The notes under the pieces: generated by a model
Databases searched by the model: none
Told to the model about the DNA's origin: nothing
Seen by the model: the letters and a program-made list of their open reading frames with translations, nothing else
Translations under genes and position numbers: made by a program
Origin: Labilibaculum antarcticum
GTDB taxonomy: Bacteria; Bacteroidota; Bacteroidia; Bacteroidales; Marinifilaceae
NCBI RefSeq assembly: GCF_002356295.1
Contig: NZ_AP018042.1
Coordinates: 1,272,361-1,336,360, forward strand
Direction: 5' to 3'
DNA length: 64,000 nt
In this document: piece after piece, positions 31,501 through 39,209 of the stretch
Layout of the letters: every line of letters starts with the position of its first letter
Position numbering within the stretch: position 1 is the first letter of the stretch

Positions 31501-34038
31501 ACACGTACAGGTTATACTTTTTCGGGCTGGGATGTAGCCTTTGATAATATAACAGCAAATACTACGGTTAAAGCAGAGTATATAATTAGTACATACACAG
31601 TAAGCTTTGAAGACTACGATGGTACGCTTAAGTCGGAAATTGTTGATTATGGTACAGCGGCCACAGCACCATCAAACCCAACACGTACTGGTTATACCTT
31701 TACAGCTTGGGATGTAGCCTTTAATGATATTACAGCAAACATTACGGTTACTGCAGAGTATTCAATCAATACTTATACCGTAAGGTTTGAAGATTACGAC
31801 GGTACATTACTTAAATCGGAAATTGTTGATTATGGTTCAGCTGCCACAGCTCCATCAAATTCAACGCACACAGGTTATACCTTAACCGGATGGAATGTAG
31901 CCTTTGATAATATTACTGCTAATACTACAGTTACAGCAGAGTTTACAATTAATTCATATACCGTATGGTTCGAGGATTACGACGGTACATTGCTTAAATC
32001 TCAAAGTGTTAACTACAGTTCGGATGCTATTGCACCTTCAAACCCAACACGTACAGCTTATACCTTTACTGGTTGGGATGTAGACTTTGAAAATATCTCA
32101 GAGGATATTACCGTTACTGCAAAGTATTCAATCAATACATATACCGTATGGTTCGAGGATTACGACGGCACATTGCTGAAGTCCGAAAGTGTTGAATATG
32201 GTTCAGCCGCAACGGCACCATCAAATCCAACACGTACAGGTTATACCTTTACTGGTTGGGATGTAGCCTTTGATAATATAACAGCTAATACTATTGTTAC
32301 AGCAGAGCTTGTTATTAATACATACACAGTAAGGTTCGAGAATTATGATGGCACATTGCTGAAGTCCGAAAGTGTTGAATATGGTTCAGCTGCCACGGCT
32401 CCTTCAAACCCAACACGTACAGCTTATACATTTACTGGTTGGGATGTAGCCTTTGATAATATAACAGCTAATACTATTGTTACAGCAGAGCTTGTTATTA
32501 ATACATACACAGTAAGGTTCGAGAATTATGATGGCACATTGCTTGAATCACAAATCATTAACTATAATGCAGCTGCTATTGCGCCGTCAAACCCAACACG
32601 TACAGGTTATACCTTTACCAGATGGGATGTAACCTTTGATAATATAACAGATAATATTACCGTTACTGCAGAGTATCTAATTAATACATACACAGTAAGC
32701 TTTGAAGATTACGACGGTACATTGCTTACATCAGAAAGTGTGGAATATGGTAGTGCAGCTTTTGCTCCTTCAGACCCCACCCGTACCGAATATACCTTTA
32801 CCGGTTGGGATAGCGATTACAGTAATGTAACAGCAAATATGACGGTAACAGCACAATACACCATTAATACCTACACGGTAACTTTTGAAGATTGGGACGG
32901 AACAGAACTAACATCAGTTAGCGTAAATTATGGAAGTGACGCTTCGGCTCCTTCAGATCCTACCCGCAGCGGATATACTTTTACGGGTTGGGATAGCGAT
33001 TATAATAATATTACAGAAGATATTACTATTACGGCTCAATACACCATCACTACTACTTACACGGTAACTTTTAAAGATTGGGATGCTACTCAATTAGCAT
33101 CAGAAAGTGTGGAATATGGTAGTGCAGCTTTTGCTCCTTCAGACCCCACCCGTACCGAATATACCTTTACCGGTTGGGATAGCGATTTCAGTAATGTAAC
33201 AGCAAATATGACGATAACAGCACAATACACCATTAATACCTACACGGTAACTTTTGAAGATTGGGACGGTACTCAATTAGCATCAGAAAATGTAGAATAT
33301 GGTAATGCTGCTTCGGCTCCTTCAAACCCTATTCGTATCGGATATACTTTTACTGATTGGAATAGTGATTATAGTAATATTACAGAAGACAGTACCGTAA
33401 CAGCACAATACACCATTAATACCTACACGGTAACTTTTGAAGATTGGGACGGTACTCAATTAGCATCAGAAAATGTAGAATATGGTAATGCTGCTTCGGC
33501 TCCTTCAAACCCTATTCGTATCGGATATACTTTTACTGATTGGAATAGTGATTATAGTAATATTACAGAAGACAGTACCGTAACAGCACAATACACCATT
33601 AATACCTACACGGTAACTTTTGAAGATTGGGACGGTACTCAATTAGCATCAGAAAATGTAGAATATGGTAATGCTGCTTCGGCTCCTTCAAACCCTATTC
33701 GTACCGGATATACTTTTACAGCTTGGGATGTAATCTTTGATGATATAACAGATAATATTACCGTTACTGCCCAATATGATATAACTACAGGCATAGAAAT
33801 AAATACCAATACAGAATATAGTGTGTATCCAAATCCTGTTAGAGATATTCTTACTATAGATTTCGATAATGCAGACTATAGTAAAGAGCATAAGATCTCT
33901 ATTTATAATAATTCAGGTCAAATTATTTATTCAAATAGTGACTATGGTAGTAAAATGAGTATTTCTGTAGCCAACTGGAATGCAGGAATATACTTTATTA
34001 TTGTAGATAACAGAAGGACTAAAATTATTAAATTGTAA
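28585..34038 (+). CDS. Giant secreted surface protein: BspA leucine-rich repeats, 13 B-repeats, T9SS tail
   Basis: 1817 residues. Signal peptide ends at TTYAQ. Residues about 28-940 are BspA-type LRR_5 repeats (pattern IPxSVTSIGxxAFxxNxLTSVTLPxx) arranged as three modules, each opening with the same cap (TIDDISFD...ITSYSGTATDIIIPESF, TIDDVTFN...ISNYIGTATDIVIPESF, TLDDIVFD...ITDYIGEASDIIIPESF). Residues about 943-1735 are thirteen B-repeats of 61 residues each (InlB/Listeria-Bacteroides type: YTVTFEDWDGTQLASESVEYG, PTRTGYTFTGWD, ITVTAQYTINT). The end (YPNPVRDILTIDF...GIYFIIVDNRRTKIIKL) is a type A T9SS sorting domain, so the protein is exported and anchored at or released from the surface. A role in adhesion is the family expectation. 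It follows a two-component system by 158 bp. Confidence 0.93.
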   Translation: MNKRILLSQFIFVLLLTLSGTTYAQTTITIDDISFDAVNGEITSYSGTATDIIIPESFTVNSTVVTVKSIQYYTFRNKGLTSVSFPNTLTSIKFLSFADNLLTSVTLPPNLTELGKGAFSDNSITEINGKASNGIFLGLNADGTEDNTQLVCFGGTATEIDFIPSTVTVIQSYAFANCGLTSVEIPDGVVELHDGAFQGNELTTLVLPNSVTTFHSRVFSDNKLTSVTLSENLTSIGYYAFENNLLTSIDIPEGVTSIKNDAFKGNLLTSVTLPNSLKTISLGSFQNNEISSLTLNEGLEEIGYYAFQNNKLVTLTIPASVTSIQPTAFSSNELSSVTFEANSHLESISANAFSNNALLTAIKMPTHANAQCNSYADENGVEYLVGENITDFTIAYRAKIVATLTIDDVTFNSTTGSISNYIGTATDIVIPESFTVDGSIYAITEIADNTFESSIFTGSSISSVVLPETIQKMGEKAFYGNSLSQISIPEGCELGEQCFGRNKLKTITIPAGITEIPSTCFSYNDIIELNIPASVKTIGSMAFAYNDITTLTLNEGLEDIGLGAFYYNKISKLSIPNSVVLVNRAAFSRNQITEVNLNESLELRGGAFADNKITSVNGVASDGVFYGLNEDGTKDNTKLTSYGGPESVIDFLSNSITVIDSSAFSNHRLSSIDLPASLTHIYSNAFSSTYVDEVSFPNTLKYIGRSAFTYNDLKTITFPASIEYIGSYAFSFGDLTSVTFESESNIQFIGEVAFYYNDGLNDPIVLPTSSITGFINYYDNNGTVYIAGSGFLNDEEGCFARYKKTVTLDDIVFDETTGTITDYIGEASDIIIPESFAIDGEQVVVKIIGEKAFYSNKLFSVEMANSITKIEAEAFRSNNNMESVVLSTGLLTIGKSAFSNSVPDEGIDLPDTGIWNKSYYYTPGTEITKIESSSSYYYHHLVYTANFVDYDATVLKTQIVVPEGSATAPSNPTRTGYTFSGWDVAFDNITANTTVKAEYIISTYTVSFEDYDGTLKSEIVDYGTAATAPSNPTRTGYTFTAWDVAFNDITANITVTAEYSINTYTVRFEDYDGTLLKSEIVDYGSAATAPSNSTHTGYTLTGWNVAFDNITANTTVTAEFTINSYTVWFEDYDGTLLKSQSVNYSSDAIAPSNPTRTAYTFTGWDVDFENISEDITVTAKYSINTYTVWFEDYDGTLLKSESVEYGSAATAPSNPTRTGYTFTGWDVAFDNITANTIVTAELVINTYTVRFENYDGTLLKSESVEYGSAATAPSNPTRTAYTFTGWDVAFDNITANTIVTAELVINTYTVRFENYDGTLLESQIINYNAAAIAPSNPTRTGYTFTRWDVTFDNITDNITVTAEYLINTYTVSFEDYDGTLLTSESVEYGSAAFAPSDPTRTEYTFTGWDSDYSNVTANMTVTAQYTINTYTVTFEDWDGTELTSVSVNYGSDASAPSDPTRSGYTFTGWDSDYNNITEDITITAQYTITTTYTVTFKDWDATQLASESVEYGSAAFAPSDPTRTEYTFTGWDSDFSNVTANMTITAQYTINTYTVTFEDWDGTQLASENVEYGNAASAPSNPIRIGYTFTDWNSDYSNITEDSTVTAQYTINTYTVTFEDWDGTQLASENVEYGNAASAPSNPIRIGYTFTDWNSDYSNITEDSTVTAQYTINTYTVTFEDWDGTQLASENVEYGNAASAPSNPIRTGYTFTAWDVIFDDITDNITVTAQYDITTGIEINTNTEYSVYPNPVRDILTIDFDNADYSKEHKISIYNNSGQIIYSNSDYGSKMSISVANWNAGIYFIIVDNRRTKIIKL
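31411..33789 (+). repeat. Thirteen tandem B-repeats of about 183 bp
   Basis: 2379 bp in frame, 13 units of 61 codons (one unit has one codon more, one has one less). Neighbouring units are more alike than distant ones: units 1-7 share YDGTLL and AFDNIT, and units 8-13 share DWDGT and SDYSNIT. This indicates growth by local tandem duplication. Confidence 0.92.
33238..33603 (+). repeat. Exact 183-bp tandem duplication within the B-repeats
   Basis: 33238-33420 and 33421-33603 appear identical base for base, and the first 107 or so bases of the next unit (from 33604) are identical too apart from one T/C change (Ile to Thr). This is a very recent duplication, prone to copy number change and to assembly collapse. 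Confidence 0.88.
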
Positions 34039-34065
34039 CATCTGATAATTATTAATGGAATCAGG

Positions 34066-34100
34066 AAAGGAGGGGCTAAATGGGCACCTCCTTTTTTTTT
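34066..34100 (+). terminator. Terminator of the surface protein gene
   Basis: AAAGGAGG and CCTCCTTT pair over a 13-base loop, followed by a run of Ts, 28 bp after the stop codon. Confidence 0.85.
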
Positions 34101-34295
34101 ACAATTATCTAGTTGGATTGCTTACAAAAGACTGAGATAATGGTAAATCAGGCCATTAGCTATTTTTCTATTGTAATGAACCAATTTGGCGCATTTAATT
34201 CCTTTTTATGCCTTCACTAATTTTAAGTTTCGGGATTATTAAGCCAATAAAAGAAGTTTTAAAAGCTCCCATCTTATTTTTTAGAAATATTATTT

Positions 34296-34326
34296 GGTTG
34301 TGCAAGGGTTACGCGTGTTGTATGCC
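34296..34326. repeat. Right half of an attC-like site before cassette A
   Basis: GGTTGTGCAAGGGTTACGCGT followed by GTTGTATGCC has the look of the L' and R' boxes of an attC-like site. I found no matching left half in 34041-34295, so the site is probably truncated and marks the end of the array. Confidence 0.4.
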
Positions 34327-34333
34327 GTTTTTT

Positions 34334-34729
34334 TTATTTATACATTTCCAATGCGTTTTCCACATTGTCGTTATTAAGTTCTTTCAATCTTTTCAGCGCA
34401 GCAGTTGATTTCTCAGAGTCAATCGTTTTTAATGCGTGTACACATTTTCTTAAAGTCGATTCTAATTCATCATCGTACGGTCTAAAAATTTCTTTATCCA
34501 AGGCGATATCGAGAATTGGTTCTACGAATCGGTCATCCGTGAGATTTTCTAGATAAATGGTATTCACTAGGTCTTCGTGTTGACTATGCCACCTTCCAGT
34601 AAGAGCTTTTTCAAACAAGTCATATTGACTCGAATCAATGTCTTTTATTTTTCTGAAATCTAGACAATTAATCAAGTCTTCTTCACTCTCTTTTTCAACC
34701 GCTATTTTTAGTGACTTATTCATTTTCAT
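34334..34729 (-). CDS. Hypothetical protein of cassette A (helical)
   Basis: 131 residues, charged and helical (VEKESEEDLINCLDFRKIKD, LTGRWHSQHEDLVNTIYLEN, AALKRLKELNNDNVENALEMYK). The pattern of paired helices recalls HEAT-like repeat immunity proteins, but no family is recognised. It overlaps the upstream gene by 14 bp, so both are one translational unit within one cassette. Confidence 0.6.
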   Translation of the reverse strand: MKMNKSLKIAVEKESEEDLINCLDFRKIKDIDSSQYDLFEKALTGRWHSQHEDLVNTIYLENLTDDRFVEPILDIALDKEIFRPYDDELESTLRKCVHALKTIDSEKSTAALKRLKELNNDNVENALEMYK

Positions 34730-35225
34730 AATACCCTTTTATTCCTATTCCAATTGTCCAGAAGTATTTTCCTTCATCAGATTCTGGGATTTCTTCCGTT
34801 TGCTCATCCATTTCGGGAATTACTTGTCTCCAAACTGCTAAGTCTATAGAGGGGAAAACATATGAATATGGGATTTCCTCTTCTTCATTATCAAAATCAG
34901 AATTTGTCGAAACAGATATCTCCTTTATTAATTGTGGAGCAGGAGTCTTAAAAATTTCAATTTCACTTAGATATACTTCAGTAAATTCAGAATCCTTACC
35001 TGAGAACTCAATAAAATCAGCTTTGTTGTTATCATCAAATGTTATCTGTAGTTCATTTTTGAAGTAGCCATCTTTTGTTGGAACAGGCATTGAAAAATCT
35101 CCATAGTTCATTACTGATTTTTCTGATGAGTATTCAGGCTTACCAAGAATTTTTCGAGTTTCATCTCTCGTCATTCCAAGTTTTATTTTTCCTGCTCCAA
35201 TATGTGGTTCTAATTCAAATCTCAT
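34716..35225 (-). CDS. Hypothetical protein of cassette A, immunity-like
   Basis: 169 residues, cytoplasmic, acidic. The segment GAGKIKLGMTRDETRKILGKPEYS resembles the start of small BamE/SmpA-like folds (GMTxxEVxxxLGxP), and the rest is beta-rich. Proteins of this kind occur as cassette-borne or toxin-immunity genes, but I cannot name a family. No toxin gene is next to it. It starts 9 bp from the cassette end at 35234-35243. Confidence 0.6.
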   Translation of the reverse strand: MRFELEPHIGAGKIKLGMTRDETRKILGKPEYSSEKSVMNYGDFSMPVPTKDGYFKNELQITFDDNNKADFIEFSGKDSEFTEVYLSEIEIFKTPAPQLIKEISVSTNSDFDNEEEEIPYSYVFPSIDLAVWRQVIPEMDEQTEEIPESDEGKYFWTIGIGIKGYYENE

Positions 35226-35233
35226 TTTCTAAT

Positions 35234-35425
35234 GGCATACAACGGGCTTGCTATGTGTTTTGCGGGATTTCGAAGCACTTTACTTTCAAATCCGCAATTA
35301 GCCAAATCTTTTATTTTCCATAAATTAAATCCATCGTCAAATCAAAGATTTGGCGGTGTTGCAACGAAGAACTGCGGTTGATTTACCCGCTGACCCCCGC
35401 ATTACATATAGCTTTTGTTATGCAC
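35234..35425. repeat. attC-like recombination site between cassettes A and B
   Basis: Left arm 35234-35266 (GGCATACAAC, GGGCTTGCTATGTG, TTTTGCGGG) pairs with right arm 35396-35425 (CCCGC, ATTACATATAGC, TTTTGTTATGCAC) with a few bulges. Length is 192 bp, longer than the 57-141 bp usual for attC sites. The outermost bases differ because each belongs to a different cassette. Confidence 0.55.
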
Positions 35426-35440
35426 TTTATTTTTTCCAAA

Positions 35441-36349
35441 TTATCCATAAATTAATTGAAGAAACAATAATAGTATCGGGAAAAGACCAATTGTCATAGC
35501 AGAAATACTTATAACTGTATCTTCTTTGTCATCAAAACCTACTAATGGAAGTTCTAAAACGAGATATATTATAGCTGTAATTGATAGAATTATCAGTATG
35601 ATTACTGATAAGGTTTTACTTCCAACTGCATTCGAAAAACTTTTAAAGATTGTATTAAAAGACAAATTCTCATTTTGATTCTTTTCATTACTGCTTAATC
35701 CCGTATTTATTAATTCTCCGTCTGTTATTTTACCAATAATATTTGAAACAGAAGTGGAAGTGCAGGATAAATAAATTTCTAGCTCGATAGATTCTCCTTT
35801 ATTCAATAAACTTGGTAAATATTCAAAAGACGAATTCAATTTATTATCGTAGATAATCTTATCGTTTGTTTGATTTGCCCTCTGCTTTGTAACTATATCT
35901 ATTATTGTTGGAATTGTTTCATTTTTGTCAATATCATCATTTGAGAAAATGACTCTAATAGGACCATCCTTAAAATCATCAGATGAGATTGATTTCTCGC
36001 CAGTGTTAGTCATGCGGACAGAAAGCTTTGATAAATTCTCAATAGTGAGACTATCATAAAGCAATTGAAAACTATATTCGTTTCTAGAGATATTAGTAAA
36101 AAGAGAGCTAGTTTTTGAATAGGAAACTGTAAGTTGCTTTTTCTTATCTGTCCTATTTAAGGTGTAAATTGAAAGAGTTGCTGATATAATTATTGCAAAA
36201 ATTGCAATCCAATTTGAAGCTTTAGTGTACCAAGGTTTATCCCTCAAAAGCATCGATTTTTCCCGTTTCAATTCTTTCTCTCTTTCCGCAATTTCCTTTA
36301 AACGGTTTGTGTTAAGATCGTGAGAACTTAACTTTTCATTATTGTCCAT
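35441..36349 (-). CDS. Hypothetical membrane protein of cassette B
   Basis: 302 residues. A charged N-terminal coiled coil (LKEIAEREKELKREKSMLLR) is followed by a transmembrane helix at about 45-62 (ASNWIAIFAIIISATLSIYTL). A soluble domain of about 170 residues and two C-terminal membrane helices (about 248-268 and 282-300) complete it. No family is recognised. It fills cassette B alone. Confidence 0.65.
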   Translation of the reverse strand: MDNNEKLSSHDLNTNRLKEIAEREKELKREKSMLLRDKPWYTKASNWIAIFAIIISATLSIYTLNRTDKKKQLTVSYSKTSSLFTNISRNEYSFQLLYDSLTIENLSKLSVRMTNTGEKSISSDDFKDGPIRVIFSNDDIDKNETIPTIIDIVTKQRANQTNDKIIYDNKLNSSFEYLPSLLNKGESIELEIYLSCTSTSVSNIIGKITDGELINTGLSSNEKNQNENLSFNTIFKSFSNAVGSKTLSVIILIILSITAIIYLVLELPLVGFDDKEDTVISISAMTIGLFPILLLFLQLIYG

Positions 36350-36379
36350 TCAATTTTATATTTGAGTTTCCTATATATT

Positions 36380-36514
36380 GTGCATAACGGAAAATTGCAT
36401 GTTACGTAAGGGTTTGCGTGTGAATCTCTGTCCGGGTACGGACGAGAGATTGAGCGGACACCCGCTGCTCGCATACCACTGAACCCCTTATGGAATATGC
36501 AAAGTGTTGTGCTC
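36380..36514. repeat. attC-like recombination site between cassettes B and C
   Basis: Left arm 36380-36415 (GTGCATAAC...GCATGTTACGTAAGGGTTT) pairs with right arm 36481-36514 (GAACCCCTTATGGAATATGC...GTTGTGCTC). The middle holds its own hairpin ATCTCTGTCCG-GGTA-CGGACGAGAGAT (about 36424-36450). At 135 bp the site falls in the normal attC length range. Confidence 0.6.
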
Positions 36515-36607
36515 AGTGTTTTTGTTTTTTATTATCTTTTTAATAGTTCATTAATTATGGTATTGTCTCTTTGAGAACGGCTTCATAATAATCATTTGTT
36601 GAATAAT

Positions 36608-38170
36608 CTATTTCATTAATGGTGTGTTCATCCAATATTCCTGAGTTTCTGTAGATTTAGAGATTTTGTTGTCCTTCAAAGGCAAAAACTTGTCAATAAT
36701 AAATATCGGTTTTTCCTTCCAGCTTATATGTACTTGTTGCACAAACATTTCTCGATATTGTTTATAATTCAAATATGTTCGCTCGCCCAATATGCGACCT
36801 TCTGTGTCATTTAAATTTTTAATATAAATCTTTAACCTGTTTGAATCATCATTTGTAATTTTAGGAAAGTCAGAGACATCATCTAGCATAAGGCTGATTT
36901 TTTTGTTGTTTAAAGAATCTTTAACGACCTCTTTCACGTCCACTTTTTTATTATCAACCTTGACCTTATAATTAGATAGTTTCGATACTACGTCAGGTGA
37001 ATAAGGGTTGTTGAATGTAACAAACAGTAAGTTTTTCTTCGAGTCGTACAGTATTTCTGTAATAGCAAAATCTTTGGGGTTTGGCATTTCGAACACGTTG
37101 CTAAAGGAAATGTAATTGAGATACATAAGGTCTTGATGCTTTGCGTATTCAACTTGTGCATTGAAGATGAGCTGCTTTTCTTTTTTTTGAGTATTGAATA
37201 GAGAATAGAATAATTTGTGAATGGCATAAGTGTCCCTATTAATGAACAATTGACCAAAGACTTGATAATTATCAACAGATAGAGGATTTGATAATTTGAA
37301 GTCAATAACATAAAAAGAGCCACCTTCCATTTTAATAATCTTGGCTAGCTTGAATTTATGATTTTTTAGAAAATCCTCTTTCATTATGTACATGAAAGAG
37401 TATGCAGGTTGTTCGTAATTTCTTATGGCATCATGAATCATCAGCATTGTCAGTTCATTCCCTCCACTAGGGTCAATACGAGCATTTGGTATGAATTTAC
37501 TGTCAAAATTGTCATAGTTGATTTCAAGTGTTGAGTCTCGTTCAAATTCATGGTTAACTTTGTATTCCAAAAGACGGATTTTAGTATCCATACGGTCACA
37601 GGTATTGAAACCATCATCAAAAACTTCAATTAATGATTCATTGAGATTGATATAATTATCTGATTTCGTCTGATAGTCACGATAATATGCAACATAAGAA
37701 AAAGGACTTTGGGAATAATTCTTTGGTATTTGTTCGATGGATCTTTTTACTATTTTTTTAGGAGACAAAGATTTTACTTTTTTCGCTTTTATCATAACTT
37801 CATCCAACGATATGATAGCGACCTTGAGGGCAATCGTATTCAATTCTTGTTTTTTCAAGTTTTTTAAATTAACATACTTTGATGTATAACCGAGGCAGGA
37901 TATGATAAGAGTATCATTCATATTTTGAATTGTTTTAGGAATTGAAAAATCTCCTTGAGCATTAGAGATTACACCTTTCCCCAAATCTTTAACCGTAATT
38001 GTTGCAAAAGGGATTCCTTCACCGCTATCTGAGTCAATTAATTTCCCATAGATAAAATCAGAAGATTGAGAGTACACCGTGAAATGTGAAAATAGGATTA
38101 AAATAAAAGTAAGGGAGCTGTATATTTTTTTCCAATTGTTTTTGCTGGAAGAGTTTTTTACATTAGACAT
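36608..38170 (-). CDS. Carboxypeptidase-regulatory-like domain protein, exported (cassette C)
   Basis: 520 residues. An N-terminal signal/anchor (about 16-34) is followed by a CarboxypepD_reg-like beta-sandwich (GKLIDSDSGEGIPFATITVK, GVISNAQGDFSIP, LIISCLGYTSKYVNLKNL, residues about 42-115). A large C-terminal region follows (PKKIVKRSIEQIPKNYSQSP, YVAYYRDYQTKSDNYINLNE), common in Bacteroidota envelope proteins of unknown function. An exported envelope location is likely. It is large for a gene cassette. It starts 88 bp inside the right end of cassette C. Confidence 0.75.
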   Translation of the reverse strand: MSNVKNSSSKNNWKKIYSSLTFILILFSHFTVYSQSSDFIYGKLIDSDSGEGIPFATITVKDLGKGVISNAQGDFSIPKTIQNMNDTLIISCLGYTSKYVNLKNLKKQELNTIALKVAIISLDEVMIKAKKVKSLSPKKIVKRSIEQIPKNYSQSPFSYVAYYRDYQTKSDNYINLNESLIEVFDDGFNTCDRMDTKIRLLEYKVNHEFERDSTLEINYDNFDSKFIPNARIDPSGGNELTMLMIHDAIRNYEQPAYSFMYIMKEDFLKNHKFKLAKIIKMEGGSFYVIDFKLSNPLSVDNYQVFGQLFINRDTYAIHKLFYSLFNTQKKEKQLIFNAQVEYAKHQDLMYLNYISFSNVFEMPNPKDFAITEILYDSKKNLLFVTFNNPYSPDVVSKLSNYKVKVDNKKVDVKEVVKDSLNNKKISLMLDDVSDFPKITNDDSNRLKIYIKNLNDTEGRILGERTYLNYKQYREMFVQQVHISWKEKPIFIIDKFLPLKDNKISKSTETQEYWMNTPLMK

Positions 38171-38310
38171 AGGTGGAAATTATTAAATTTTAATATTTAG
38201 GACTTTAGCTTACATATTTCCTTGCTAGCAGGAATTAATCTTACTAGAATTCAGCATTGAGCACAACTTCTTTATATGTGCACTGGTGCACTTATTTCTA
38301 CTATATCAAA

Positions 38311-38359
38311 TAAAAAGGTGCACAATACATACCCATATGGCGTGTATTGTGCACCTTTT
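38311..38359. terminator. Strong bidirectional hairpin left of the 21-bp array
   Basis: AAAAAGGTGCACAATACA and TGTATTGTGCACCTTTTT form a perfect 18-bp stem over a loop of about 13 bases. A-run on one side and T-run on the other make it a terminator in either direction. Confidence 0.75.
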
Positions 38360-38492
38360 TGGATTTACCGTTTCAAATCTACAAAACAATATGAGTGCAA
38401 CAAAGTAAACATGCACCTATTTTATAGTTAATCAATTGGAAAATTCACGATCTAAATTAGCAAGATTACTACAAGCCACTTAGGCAATTAAA

Positions 38493-38955
38493 GATGCCTG
38501 TTCGTGAAGGAATCATGTCTCTTTGCAGGACACAATTGCTTGCATTTATAGAAACATTCCCTTTTTGTGGTACCACCTTCCCTATAAAAGAGACCCGATT
38601 GGAGTAAAAAGCAGGAAGTACACCTGTTTCAAAGAGATTCATGCCTCTTTGCAGGGCACAATTGCCTATTGGTAAGAGCAAACTTCCCTCTCGGAACAGG
38701 AACATTCCCTATTTGTGCTACCAACTTCCCTATAAAAGAAGCAGGATTGGAGTAAAAAGCAGGAAGCATGCCTGTTTGATAGGGATTCAGGCCTCTTTGC
38801 AGGACACAATTGCCTGTTTTTTGGGCAATCATCCCTCTTGTGATAGGGAACTTCCCTCTCCGAATAGCAAGCTTCCCTCTCAGAACAGGAACTTTCCCTC
38901 TCCCGATAGCATGTTTCTCTCTCTGGATAGGAATTTCCCCCTCTGGATAGGAAAA
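38493..38955. repeat. Degenerate tandem array with a strict 21-bp period, about 22 units
   Basis: Cutting the plus strand every 21 bases from 38493 gives units that align throughout, for example TTCCCTATAAAAGAGACCCGA, TTCCCTCTCAGAACAGGAACT, ATGCCTGTTTGATAGGGATTC and ATGTCTCTTTGCAGGACACAA; only one unit is 22 bp. The common form is TTCCCTnTnnnnnATAGGAAn, itself an imperfect palindrome (TTCCCT facing AGGGAA). A higher-order repeat of six to seven units occurs about 2.3 times (from 38516, 38642 and 38790). Open frames on both strands across it follow from 21 being a multiple of three. No start, ribosome site or family supports coding. Confidence 0.85.
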
Positions 38956-39174
38956 ATGTCTGTTAAATAAGAAAATTTAAAACCGTTTAATTTGGAGCTA
39001 CACTGACTATCATTTCACACATAAATTTGCCTACTGGTATCCTACCGATAGTTATTTAAAGCTCACTAATAATTCCAATTGATGGGAAGAAATTAGTGCG
39101 TAATCATAGATTCTAATCGGTATTACAAATCGTCAGGAGATAATTTGAGTGCCAAACAGATATTACTTGACAGC

Positions 39175-39209
39175 ACAAAGCCCATTTTGAAAATCAAAAT
39201 GGGCTTTGT
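39175..39209. terminator. Bidirectional hairpin right of the 21-bp array
   Basis: ACAAAGCCCATTTTGA, AAA, TCAAAATGGGCTTTGT: a perfect 16-bp stem with a 3-base loop followed by ATTTTATT. It also lies 34 bp past the stop of the gene at 39243 on the minus strand. Confidence 0.75.

Larger units (their letters stand above)
34317..38267 (-). mobile_element. Three-unit cassette array with integron-like ends (CALIN-like)
   Basis: Three consecutive minus-strand gene units are each bounded by a private perfect inverted repeat that begins GTT and ends AAC. Unit A: GTTGTATGCC (34317-34326) and GGCATACAAC (35234-35243). Unit B: GTTATGCAC (35417-35425) and GTGCATAAC (36380-36388). Unit C: GTTGTGCTCA (36506-36515) and TGAGCACAAC (38258-38267). 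Between units lie long imperfect inverted repeats like attC sites. In integrons the first bases of a cassette (GTTRRRY) pair with the R'' box (RYYYAAC) at its own end, which is exactly this logic, although here the core reads GTTRTRY. No integrase gene is in the window. Interpretation as a cluster of attC sites lacking integrase is inference. Confidence 0.6.

Noticed and set aside
38493-38955. CRISPR array
   Set aside because: Period is 21 bp with no constant repeat plus unique spacers; every position drifts, and no cas gene is in the window.
38469-38970. Open frames of 67-109 codons on both strands in the 21-bp array
   Set aside because: A 21-bp period keeps all frames in register, so open frames arise by structure. 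No start context, no known domain, and the frames overlap each other.
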